DNA of 5,954 nt from Candidatus Sordicultor fermentans (GCA_002385475.1 DGDO01000054.1:13921-19874); one strand, 5' to 3'. Shown: positions 1 to 5,714, numbered from the stretch's first letter. Notes: generated from the letters alone by a model not told the origin. A program made the numbers and translations.

Positions 1-163
1 ATTCCCGATAAAAGATTTCGGGAATGACAAAAAAAGGAGGTCGTCATCCCTAAATGCCTCTATCAGGGGTCCATGGTTTTTAAATACATGGATTCCCCGC
101 TAAAAACTTCGGGAACGACGACAGAAGGGGTGGATACCTACTGAAGATCTCGGAAACGACGGG
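1..163. repeat. Cluster of four degenerate copies of a short palindromic dispersed repeat
   Basis: Four related units of about 28-34 bases are visible at roughly 1-28, 37-72 (inverted), 90-121 and 132-163. The shared pattern is GGATTCCCG, then an A-rich centre, then TTCGGGAA and a TGACGAC-like tail. In the first copy ATTCCCG (1-7) pairs perfectly with CGGGAAT (19-25). The inverted copy read on the minus strand gives GGACCCCTGATAGAGG followed by CATTTAGGGATGACGACC, matching the others apart from small indels. The second and third copies face each other through CCATG (71-75) and CATGG (87-91). The ATTCCC...GGGAAT design resembles small non-coding palindromic repeats scattered in many bacterial genomes. 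The copies differ from each other, so they look old and decayed. No open frame or transposase is associated. Confidence 0.7.
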
Positions 164-307
164 AGGAGGGAAATCCTTCCGGGAAGAGGGTTAGGGTGAA
201 ATTGACTATGAAGGGAGATAGCCTCCTCAGAGCTCCGTTCTGCACCGCCGTGCGAGGGGAAGCCCCGGAGTACAATACAGATAAATGGAGTACCGAATAT
301 AAGGATG
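164..307. other. Non-coding upstream region with possible multi-hairpin structure
   Basis: No credible gene is present on either strand. From 213 to 270 the DNA is rich in complementary GGAG and CTCC words. Possible stems are GGAG (214-217) with CTCC (223-226), an outer CTCCG (233-237) with CGGAG (266-270), and within that GCAC (242-245) with GTGC (250-253) around a CGCC loop and GGG (256-258) with CCC (263-265). This makes a plausible three-way junction. It matches no riboswitch class I can name. It lies upstream of the predicted fabZ transcription start, so it would be transcribed only from another promoter or by read-through. A GAGGGTTAGGGTGA stretch (186-199) resembles another common dispersed-repeat motif. 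Confidence 0.35.
267..293 (+). repeat. GGAGTAC direct repeat, 20-bp period
   Basis: GGAGTAC occurs at 267-273 and again at 287-293, exactly 20 bp apart, so both copies lie on nearly the same face of the helix. The second copy ends 14 bp upstream of the predicted -35 hexamer. That position would suit an activator or repressor site, but no regulator is identified and a chance 7-mer repeat is possible. Confidence 0.35.
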
Positions 308-336
308 TTGCCATGGATTTTGCAGTTAATTATAAT
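308..336 (+). promoter_or_regulatory. Predicted sigma70-type promoter of the fabZ operon
   Basis: TTGCCA at 308-313 (-35) is separated by exactly 17 bp from a perfect TATAAT at 331-336 (-10). Transcription would start near 343 and give a leader of about 75 nt before the fabZ ATG. This is the best promoter match in the upstream region and the only one found before a seven-gene tandem run. The call rests on motif and spacing alone. Confidence 0.7.
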
Positions 337-403
337 AATCGATATTGCTCCTTGCTAATTTGACTCAGTTCATATACATTATTAGGGGTAAAATATGCTA
401 ATC

Positions 404-410
404 GGGAGGA
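404..410 (+). promoter_or_regulatory. fabZ ribosome binding site (decides the start)
   Basis: GGGAGGA at 404-410 lies 7 nt before the ATG at 418. It lies only 1 nt before the in-frame GTG at 412, which is too close to be used. The ATG is therefore the better start. Confidence 0.75.
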
Positions 411-417
411 TGTGGAA

Positions 418-858
418 ATGGAATTAGATGTAAATAAAATCCAGGAGATACTGCCTCACCGCTTTCCTTTCCTCTTAGTAGATAAAATAATATCTCTGGA
501 GAACGATAAGGTTGTGGGGGTAAAAAATGTGACTATGAATGAGTGGTTTTTCCAGGGGCATTTTCCGGGAAAACCTGTTATGCCAGGAGTTTTGATTTTA
601 GAGAGCATGGCTCAAGTAGGTGCCACTATGATGATGAACATGGAAGAGTTTCGGGGATGTATTCCTTATTTTACCTCTTTAAATGGTGTTAAATTCCGCC
701 GTCCGGTTATACCAGGAGACCAGTTAGTGATGGAGGTAACTCTCCTCAAGGTGCGGAGAGGAATTGGTAAGTTAAAAGGAGTAGCACGAGTGAATGAAAC
801 AATAGTAGCAGAAGGAGAAATAGGTTTTTCTCTGATAAAAGAGGAGGCAGAAGATTGA
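418..858 (+). CDS. fabZ: 3-hydroxyacyl-ACP dehydratase FabZ
   Basis: Cytosolic dehydratase of type II fatty acid synthesis; it converts (3R)-hydroxyacyl-ACP to trans-2-enoyl-ACP. The 146-residue product has the family's usual size and single hotdog fold. The N-terminal LPHRFPFLLVD block is at residues 12-22. The active-site block GHFPGKPVMPG carries the catalytic His48 and leads to the catalytic Glu62 in LILESMAQ. The ATG at 418 is chosen because the GGGAGGA site sits 7 nt away; an in-frame GTG at 412 would add only two residues. It is the first gene of the operon, below a strong predicted promoter, and its stop overlaps the TTG start of fabH (TTGA), so the two are probably translationally coupled. 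FabA is unlikely because of the length and the FabZ-type PHRFPFLL start. The family call is firm. Confidence 0.97.
   Translation: MELDVNKIQEILPHRFPFLLVDKIISLENDKVVGVKNVTMNEWFFQGHFPGKPVMPGVLILESMAQVGATMMMNMEEFRGCIPYFTSLNGVKFRRPVIPGDQLVMEVTLLKVRRGIGKLKGVARVNETIVAEGEIGFSLIKEEAED
841..847 (+). promoter_or_regulatory. fabH ribosome binding site (supports a TTG start)
   Basis: GAGGAGG at 841-847, inside the end of fabZ, sits 7 nt before the TTG at 855. No in-frame ATG or GTG lies near it: the ATG at 862 and GTG at 865 are out of frame. TTG is thus the likely initiator. Confidence 0.75.
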
Positions 859-1838
859 GCAATGGTGAGGTAAAAATATTAGGAACAGGCTCCAGTGTGC
901 CAGAGCGAATTATTACTAATTTTGACCTGGAAAAAATGGTAGATACGAGCGATGAATGGATTACCACTCGCACCGGTATCAAAGAAAGAAGAATAGCACA
1001 GGAGGAAGAAAGTACTTCTACCTTTGCCTTGCTTGCCGCTCAAAGGGCGCTTCAGGCTGCTCAAGTTTCTCCTGAAGAGTTAGACCTCATAATAGTGGCT
1101 ACAGTTACTCCTGATATGCTTTTTCCTGCAACAGCCTGCTTATTGCAGAGAGAGTTAAAAGCTCATAAAGCCGCCAGTTTTGACTTAGAAGCAGGTTGCA
1201 CAGGGTTTGTTTACGCTTTATCCCTGGCTGAAAAATATCTCCGGGGGGGAGGGGGAGAAAAAGCTTTAGTGGTGGGAGCAGAGACCCTTTCTAAAATATT
1301 AGACTGGGAGGATCGCTCTACCTGTGTGTTGTTCGGCGATGGGGCAGGAGCAGCAGTCCTGGGGTTGAGCAAAGAAGAGGGAATTATAGCTACTTACCTG
1401 GGCTCTGATGGAGGAGGAGCTCATCTTCTGGAACTCCCCGCCGGTTGTTCTCGAATGCCAGCTTCTCTGGATACCGTTAATAGCCGATTGCACTATATAA
1501 AAATGAATGGAAATGAAGTATTTAAATTTGCGGTGAAAATTATGGAAGAGGCTTCCTTAGAAGTAATAAAAAGAGGCCAGGTAGAAATAGATGAGGTGAG
1601 CCTTTTTATTCCTCATCAGGCCAACATTAGAATCATTAATTCGGCAGCTAAAAGGCTGGGCATTCCCGAGGAGAAAGTTTTTGTGAATGTTCATAAATAT
1701 GGTAACACCTCCTCAGCCTCCGTTCCTCTGGCTTTGGACGAAGCATACCGGGAGGGGAAAATCAAAAGGAGTGATTTAGTGCTCCTGGTTGGTTTTGGCG
1801 CCGGTTTGACCTGGGGCTCAGCCCTTATCCGATGGTAA
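855..1838 (+). CDS. fabH: 3-oxoacyl-ACP synthase III (FabH)
   Basis: Initiating condensing enzyme: it joins acetyl-CoA (or another short acyl-CoA) to malonyl-ACP to give 3-oxoacyl-ACP, committing carbon to fatty acids. The 327-residue thiolase-fold protein shows the complete Cys-His-Asn triad: Cys115 in EAGCTGF, His254 in IPHQAN and Asn284 in YGNTSSAS. The N-terminal ITTRTGIKERR (36-46) and the C-terminal GFGAGLTWGSALIRW are typical of FabH. Length is normal. Translation starts at a rare TTG that overlaps the fabZ stop by 4 bp and has a GAGGAGG site at 841-847. A G7-A-G5 run (1243-1255) encodes a four-glycine stretch at residues 131-134. Substrate preference (straight or branched primer) cannot be read from the sequence. 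HMG-CoA synthase-like or other KAS III-like enzymes are less likely given the fab neighbours. Confidence 0.96.
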   Translation: MSNGEVKILGTGSSVPERIITNFDLEKMVDTSDEWITTRTGIKERRIAQEEESTSTFALLAAQRALQAAQVSPEELDLIIVATVTPDMLFPATACLLQRELKAHKAASFDLEAGCTGFVYALSLAEKYLRGGGGEKALVVGAETLSKILDWEDRSTCVLFGDGAGAAVLGLSKEEGIIATYLGSDGGGAHLLELPAGCSRMPASLDTVNSRLHYIKMNGNEVFKFAVKIMEEASLEVIKRGQVEIDEVSLFIPHQANIRIINSAAKRLGIPEEKVFVNVHKYGNTSSASVPLALDEAYREGKIKRSDLVLLVGFGAGLTWGSALIRW

Positions 1839-1844
1839 AGGAGG
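1837..1844 (+). promoter_or_regulatory. fabF ribosome binding site (supports a GTG start)
   Basis: AAAGGAGG at 1837-1844 overlaps the fabH stop codon and lies 7 nt before the GTG at 1852. It is a near-perfect anti-16S match and fixes the GTG as the start. Confidence 0.8.
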
Positions 1845-1851
1845 TTTTAAG

Positions 1852-3093
1852 GTGGAAAGAAATGTAGTAGTCACGGGCATAGGAGTAATAAGTCCGGTAG
1901 GTAGTGGCAAAGATAAATTCTGGCAATCGCTCATCGGGGGTAAATCAGGAATTGATAGAATTAAAAGCTTTGACCCTGGAGATTTTGATAGTCAGATGGC
2001 CGGAGAAGTAAAGGATTTTGACCCCGAAGACTTCCTCCCCCGCAAAGAATACCGGAGGATGGACCGTTTTTCCCAGTTTGCAGTTTGTGCTTCCCTTATG
2101 GCCATGCAAGATGCTTCCATATCTCTTGAGAATCTGGATAGAGAGAGAGCAGGGGTTATTTTAGGCTCAGGCATCGGGGGAATCCAGACTTTTGAAGAAC
2201 AGCACCAGATTCTTTTAACTAAAGGTCCGGGAAAAGTCAGTGCTTTCTTCATTCCCATGATGATAGTTAACATGGGGGCAGCCAATGTGGCGATACAGTT
2301 GAAGTTGAAAGGACCCAATAGTTGTGTTTCTACCGCTTGCGAAGCTTCTACCCATGCCTTAGGAGAAGCTCTGCGCATCATTCAGAGAGGAGAAGCAGAC
2401 TTGATGGTAGTAGTGGGAGCAGAAGCTTCTATTACTCCTTTAGCTTTTGCTGGATTTTGCGCTATGAAAGCCCTTTCCACCCATAATGATAATCCGGCTA
2501 AAGCTTCCCGCCCTTTTGACCGCACAAGAGACGGATTTGTAATGGCCGAGGGAGCAGCAGCACTAATTTTAGAAGAGGAAGACAAGGCGAGAGAGCGAGG
2601 AGCACGAATTTACGCTGAGTTAAAAGGATATGGCTCCACCTGCGATGCTTACCACATTACTGCCCCTGATCCAGAAGGAGAAGGAGCAGCCCGGTCTATG
2701 AAGCTGGCGATAGAAGATGCCCGCTTAACCACAGAAGATATCGATTATATCAATGCTCACGGTACCTCTACTCCCTTAAATGATAAAGTGGAAACCCTGG
2801 CCATTAAAAAAGTTTTTGGAGAAAGAGCTTACCAGATTAAAATTAGTTCCACTAAATCTATGACCGGACATCTTCTGGGGGGAGCAGGAGCACTGGAGGG
2901 AGCAGCTACTGCTCTTTCCATTTATCACGGCATCATTCCCCCCACTATTAATCTGGAAGAAAAAGACCCGGAGTGCGATCTGGATTACACCCCCGGTCAA
3001 GCTTTTCCTCTTAAAATCAGGAGCGCTCTTTCCAATTCTTTCGGATTCGGAGGCCATAACGGCACTTTAGTCTTTTCTCGCTACGGAGAGTGA
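1852..3093 (+). CDS. fabF: 3-oxoacyl-ACP synthase II (FabF)
   Basis: Elongating condensing enzyme (KAS II) adding two-carbon units from malonyl-ACP to acyl-ACP in the cytosol. The 413-residue protein has the usual FabF length and begins with VVVTGIGVISPVG. The Cys-His-His set is intact: Cys163 in STACEAS, His303 in NAHGTSTPLND and His340 in SMTGHLLGGAGA, with Lys335 just before. The C-terminal NSFGFGGHN (395-403) contains the acyl-pocket gating loop. The nucleophile is followed by Glu164, where small or hydroxyl residues are more usual in FabF. AEGAA (232-236) stands where GEGAG is common; neither change removes a catalytic residue. The gene uses a GTG start 13 bp after fabH. Unlike many fab operons no acpP precedes it. 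FabB is less likely on overall pattern. Family certain, KAS II subtype very likely. Confidence 0.96.
   Translation: MERNVVVTGIGVISPVGSGKDKFWQSLIGGKSGIDRIKSFDPGDFDSQMAGEVKDFDPEDFLPRKEYRRMDRFSQFAVCASLMAMQDASISLENLDRERAGVILGSGIGGIQTFEEQHQILLTKGPGKVSAFFIPMMIVNMGAANVAIQLKLKGPNSCVSTACEASTHALGEALRIIQRGEADLMVVVGAEASITPLAFAGFCAMKALSTHNDNPAKASRPFDRTRDGFVMAEGAAALILEEEDKARERGARIYAELKGYGSTCDAYHITAPDPEGEGAARSMKLAIEDARLTTEDIDYINAHGTSTPLNDKVETLAIKKVFGERAYQIKISSTKSMTGHLLGGAGALEGAATALSIYHGIIPPTINLEEKDPECDLDYTPGQAFPLKIRSALSNSFGFGGHNGTLVFSRYGE
3085..3090 (+). promoter_or_regulatory. plsY ribosome binding site (decides the start)
   Basis: GGAGAG at 3085-3090, within the end of fabF, lies 8 nt before the ATG at 3099. 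It overlaps the alternative in-frame GTG at 3090, which cannot be used with it. The ATG is preferred. Confidence 0.6.
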
Positions 3094-3098
3094 TATCA

Positions 3099-3692
3099 AT
3101 GGTCAACTGGTGGGTCTTGCCTCTCAACTACCTCTTAGGTTCTTTCCCTTGTGGGTTGATAGTGGGCTGGATAACCAAAGGTGTGGATATAAGAGAATAT
3201 GGGAGTGGCAGTATTGGTGCCACCAATGTTTCCCGGGTAGCAGGTTTCCTGCCCGCTCTTATCGCCGGCGTGGGAGATGCCTCAAAAGGATTTTTAGGCG
3301 CTTATTTAGCCACTCGTTTTCTACCCGATCCCTATCTCTGGTTTTTAGCTCTTTTTCTCTTGATTGTCGGTCATGACTGGTCTATATTTCTCCGCTTCCG
3401 AGGAGGGAAAGGAGTAGCCACTACTTTAGGGATACTTTTTTACCTCTCCTGGGAATCGGCGCTTCTTTGTTTTCTCGTCTGGGTGGTCATGGCATCCATT
3501 ACCCGCTACTCCTCCGTAGGTTCCCTGAGCGGTGCTCTTTTGATGCCCGTTTTCCTTTACCTGTGGGGAAAGCCTCCAGAGTTTATAGTCTGGGGAATAT
3601 TTGCCGCAGCGCTCGTGTTCTGGAGGCACAAAGGAAATATCCAGAGGTTAATCCAGGGTAAAGAGTTAAAGATGGGTCAGAAAGGAGCGTAA
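3099..3692 (+). CDS. plsY: Acyl-phosphate:glycerol-3-phosphate acyltransferase PlsY
   Basis: Integral membrane enzyme that transfers the acyl group of acyl phosphate to the sn-1 position of glycerol-3-phosphate, giving lysophosphatidic acid, the first membrane step of phospholipid synthesis. The 197-residue product is mostly hydrophobic with about five or six candidate membrane spans. It shows the family motifs in order: NYLLGSFPCG near the N-terminus, GSGSIGATNVSR (35-46), the glycine-rich FRGGKGVATTLG (100-111) and HKGNIQRL (from 177). The length is typical. The ATG at 3099 fits the GGAGAG site; a GTG at 3090 overlapping the fabF stop would add three residues. Its acyl-phosphate supplier PlsX is not in the window. 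Position directly behind fabF ties acyl-chain production to phospholipid assembly. The call is firm. Confidence 0.96.
   Translation: MVNWWVLPLNYLLGSFPCGLIVGWITKGVDIREYGSGSIGATNVSRVAGFLPALIAGVGDASKGFLGAYLATRFLPDPYLWFLALFLLIVGHDWSIFLRFRGGKGVATTLGILFYLSWESALLCFLVWVVMASITRYSSVGSLSGALLMPVFLYLWGKPPEFIVWGIFAAALVFWRHKGNIQRLIQGKELKMGQKGA
3681..3687 (+). promoter_or_regulatory. Thioredoxin gene ribosome binding site
   Basis: AAAGGAG at 3681-3687 lies inside the 3' end of plsY, 10 nt before the ATG at 3698. The spacing is at the long end of normal but the match is strong. Confidence 0.65.
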
Positions 3693-3697
3693 AGAAC

Positions 3698-4018
3698 ATG
3701 ATAGAATTAAACAAAGATAATTTCAAAGAAGAAGTGCTGGATTCAGAGATTCCAGTATTGGTTGATTTCTGGGCCACCTGGTGCACGCCCTGCCGAATGA
3801 TGGCTCCCATCATAGAAGACATAGCTAATTCCTGGCAGGGAAAGGTCAAAGTTTGTAAATTAAATACCGATGATGCTCCGGAAATTGCTATTAAATATGG
3901 CATTCAAGCTATCCCTACCCTTTTAATTTTCAACGGAGGTAAAGAGGTGGGAAGAATAGTAGGATATGTACCTAAAAAAACTGTGGAGGAAAAACTGCAA
4001 GATATCATAAAACCCTGA
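3698..4018 (+). CDS. trxA: Thioredoxin with WCTPC active site
   Basis: Small cytosolic dithiol-disulfide oxidoreductase with no signal peptide. The 106-residue protein is a complete single-domain thioredoxin. The active site FWATWCTPCRMMAP has Cys29 and Cys32, the cis-proline is Pro73 in QAIPTLLIF, Asp23 sits in VDFWA, and GRIVGYVPK lies near the C-terminus. The inter-cysteine pair is Thr-Pro instead of the classical Gly-Pro, a change in the dipeptide known to tune redox potential in this superfamily. It starts 5 bp after plsY, and its TGA shares one base with the next ATG (TGATG). No thioredoxin reductase is nearby, so its electron donor is unknown. The symbol reflects family and size; a specialised thioredoxin-like role in this operon is possible. 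Confidence 0.92.
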   Translation: MIELNKDNFKEEVLDSEIPVLVDFWATWCTPCRMMAPIIEDIANSWQGKVKVCKLNTDDAPEIAIKYGIQAIPTLLIFNGGKEVGRIVGYVPKKTVEEKLQDIIKP

Positions 4019-4716
4019 TGCGCAAATTAAAAATATTAGTTTGGATTTCATGTCTTATCCTTTTAATTCTTTTTCTCCAGGAAGAAGCAATTAGTATAGA
4101 AACAGAAGAGGATATCTTTGGTCTCAATCTGGTTCGCTCTCTGGGGGGAAACTCTCAAGTCAGAAAGGAAGTAGCCCTGACTTTTGATGATGCTCCCAGT
4201 CCTTTTACTAAAGAAGTGTTGAAAATTTTAGATAATTATGGAGTATCAGCTACTTTTTTTCTGGTTGGTTCTCAAGTAGAAAAGTCTCCTGAAGTTGCTC
4301 GCCAGATTGTAGCTGCAGGACATGAAATAGGTAATCACTCATTCTCTCATTGCTGGTCGAGTGATGATTCAGTGGAAACCCTGGTAGAGGATATTAAGCG
4401 GGCAGAAGAAGCTATTTACCGATCTACCGGCCAGGTCCCTCTATACTTCCGTCCTCCGGGGGGAATGGTAAATGACAAAGTAAAAGAAGCCTGTGGACAA
4501 ACCGGCTACGGCATCTTATTGTGGTGGGTAGACTCTCGAGATTGGTTGCTCACTGAAGAAGAAATCCTGGAAAAGGTCAAAAAAGAAGTAAAAGACGGAG
4601 CTATCATTCTTTTTCACAACTTAGCAACAACTGTTGAGGTTCTGCCCCAGGTTATTGAGGACTTAAGAAGAGAAGGTTATAAGTTTGTTACCATCTCTCA
4701 ACTCCTCAGATATTAG
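4018..4716 (+). CDS. Membrane-anchored NodB-type polysaccharide deacetylase
   Basis: Carbohydrate esterase family 4 protein, predicted to remove N- or O-acetyl groups from a cell-envelope or extracellular polymer such as peptidoglycan or another N-acetylated glycan. Residues 1-5 are basic and 6-20 strongly hydrophobic, with no clear cleavage site. The Cys at residue 12 does not sit in a good lipobox, so a signal anchor is most likely. The NodB domain (about 51-230) has all five motifs: TFDDAP with Asp57/Asp58, NHSFSH with His107/His111, YFRPPGG (143-149), WWVDSRDW (169-176) and ILFHN with His200. FDDAP replaces the commoner FDDGP, but the metal ligands are kept. The ATG shares its A with the trx stop and lacks a good Shine-Dalgarno site, which points to translational coupling. 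The substrate cannot be deduced. Confidence 0.92.
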   Translation: MRKLKILVWISCLILLILFLQEEAISIETEEDIFGLNLVRSLGGNSQVRKEVALTFDDAPSPFTKEVLKILDNYGVSATFFLVGSQVEKSPEVARQIVAAGHEIGNHSFSHCWSSDDSVETLVEDIKRAEEAIYRSTGQVPLYFRPPGGMVNDKVKEACGQTGYGILLWWVDSRDWLLTEEEILEKVKKEVKDGAIILFHNLATTVEVLPQVIEDLRREGYKFVTISQLLRY

Positions 4717-4720
4717 AGGT
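4715..4720 (+). promoter_or_regulatory. Ribosome binding site of the Clp1-like kinase gene
   Basis: AGAGGT at 4715-4720 overlaps the deacetylase TAG stop and lies 7 nt before the ATG at 4728. It is a moderate match with ideal spacing. Confidence 0.55.
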
Positions 4721-4727
4721 AAAAAAG

Positions 4728-5714
4728 ATGCTCTGGCCCCCGGAATGGAGTTTTTTGCCCCATGCTCTGAATAATTTTCGAGGAACACTTATGGTAGTGG
4801 CTCCACCAGACCGGGGGAAAACCACTTTAATCCGCTTGCTCACTTCTTTTTTTGTCTCTCAAGGTAAAAAAGTGGGATGGGTAGATTCAGATCTGGGGCA
4901 ATCTAATGTCGGTCCTCCTACCACTGTAGGGATGATAATGGTGTCTAAAAAATTCCCCCTTTCTCTTCGAGAAAGGTTATTCACTCCCTACTTTCGCTTT
5001 GTGGGAGATGTAACTCCAGAAAAAAGGATAGAAGCTACTGCTTTATATGCTGCTGAGTTAGCCAAAATGGCTTCTTCTAAATCGCAGGTTACTCTGATTG
5101 ATACCTGTGGTTTGATTTTTTCTTTATCTGGTCTTCGTCTCAAAATGTTAAAGATGAAATCGATCAAGCCAGAATTAGTCTTAGGTATCGGATATGATGA
5201 AGAATTTGAAGTACTGAAAAAGTTTTATGGAGACCAGTTCTGGACTTTACCCCCCTCTTCCCAGACTTCTAGAAAAGATTATGAGAAGAGGCGCAGCTAC
5301 AGGGAACGGCTTTTCTCTTTATATTTCTCGTCCGGAAAAACTTGGGAAATGGGGTGGGAAAATTTCCGTTTCTTCTCACCTTATCATCCTTATTTCTTCC
5401 TGCAAGAATATCAGCTAAGCGATGGCACACCTACTTTCAAATTCTCTTCCACCTTTTCCCTCATCCTCAGTGCTTTTCCAGAAGAAAAAGTAAATAATAA
5501 ATGCCGGGTTATTAACCCTTCTTCCTTGCTCTTTTCCATCTGCGGGCTTTACACCGAAAGAGGAGAAGAAGTGGGTCTGGGCATCATTCAGAACATTAAT
5601 GAAGAAAATAAAACAGTAGCTGTGAAGGGGATTAGAATAAACCCCGGTAAACCGGAAGCGCTAGTTCCTGGAGTAACAAAAATCAATGCTAAATCTCCAG
5701 ATATTGAACAGTAA
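4728..5714 (+). CDS. Clp1/Grc3-like P-loop polynucleotide kinase family protein
   Basis: Resembles the P-loop domain of the Clp1/Grc3/Nol9 family, whose studied members phosphorylate 5'-hydroxyl ends of RNA or DNA using NTP. In the 328-residue product the Walker A loop is APPDRGKTT (25-33), with Ala where Gly is usual but Lys31 and Thr32 kept. Next comes VDSDLGQSNVGPPTTVG (52-68), matching the family's D-x-D-x-GQS-x-x-GPP block, which carries the proposed catalytic Asp. LIDTCGLI (124-131) is a Walker B-like strand. RRSYRERLFSLYF (188-200) may be part of the lid. The C-terminal part (about 268-318) has a CGLYTERGEEVGLGI pattern seen in archaeal relatives. The protein is a little shorter than eukaryotic members and lacks their long extra domains. 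It follows the deacetylase after 11 bp. RNA repair or processing is an inference; activity and substrate are unknown. Confidence 0.8.
   Translation: MLWPPEWSFLPHALNNFRGTLMVVAPPDRGKTTLIRLLTSFFVSQGKKVGWVDSDLGQSNVGPPTTVGMIMVSKKFPLSLRERLFTPYFRFVGDVTPEKRIEATALYAAELAKMASSKSQVTLIDTCGLIFSLSGLRLKMLKMKSIKPELVLGIGYDEEFEVLKKFYGDQFWTLPPSSQTSRKDYEKRRSYRERLFSLYFSSGKTWEMGWENFRFFSPYHPYFFLQEYQLSDGTPTFKFSSTFSLILSAFPEEKVNNKCRVINPSSLLFSICGLYTERGEEVGLGIIQNINEENKTVAVKGIRINPGKPEALVPGVTKINAKSPDIEQ

Noticed and set aside
1..30. ATTCCCG/CGGGAAT hairpin as a rho-independent terminator
   Set aside because: On the + strand it is followed by A residues, not T. On the minus strand the T-run comes before the hairpin. It fits better as one copy of the palindromic repeat.
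2..103. Open + strand frame at the left edge as the tail of an upstream gene
   Set aside because: The roughly 33 codons run entirely through the palindromic repeat cluster and give no protein-like pattern.
360..365. TTGACT as a -35 box closer to fabZ
   Set aside because: No -10-like hexamer lies 16-18 bp downstream (the sequence there is TTAGGGG-like). TATACA at 373 is too close and TATGCT at 394 too far.
352..381. Second promoter TTGCTA with TACATT
   Set aside because: Both hexamers are weak matches with an 18-bp spacer; the 308-336 promoter is much better.
412..417. GTG at 412 as the fabZ start
   Set aside because: It lies one base from the GGGAGGA site; the ATG at 418 has correct spacing.
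1992..2381. Long minus-strand open frame inside fabF, and other antisense frames within the fab genes
   Set aside because: They lie fully inside genes with intact catalytic motifs, have low-complexity products with no recognisable domain, and have no ribosome sites worth noting.
3090..3098. GTG at 3090 as the plsY start
   Set aside because: It overlaps the only nearby Shine-Dalgarno match; the ATG at 3099 is spaced correctly.
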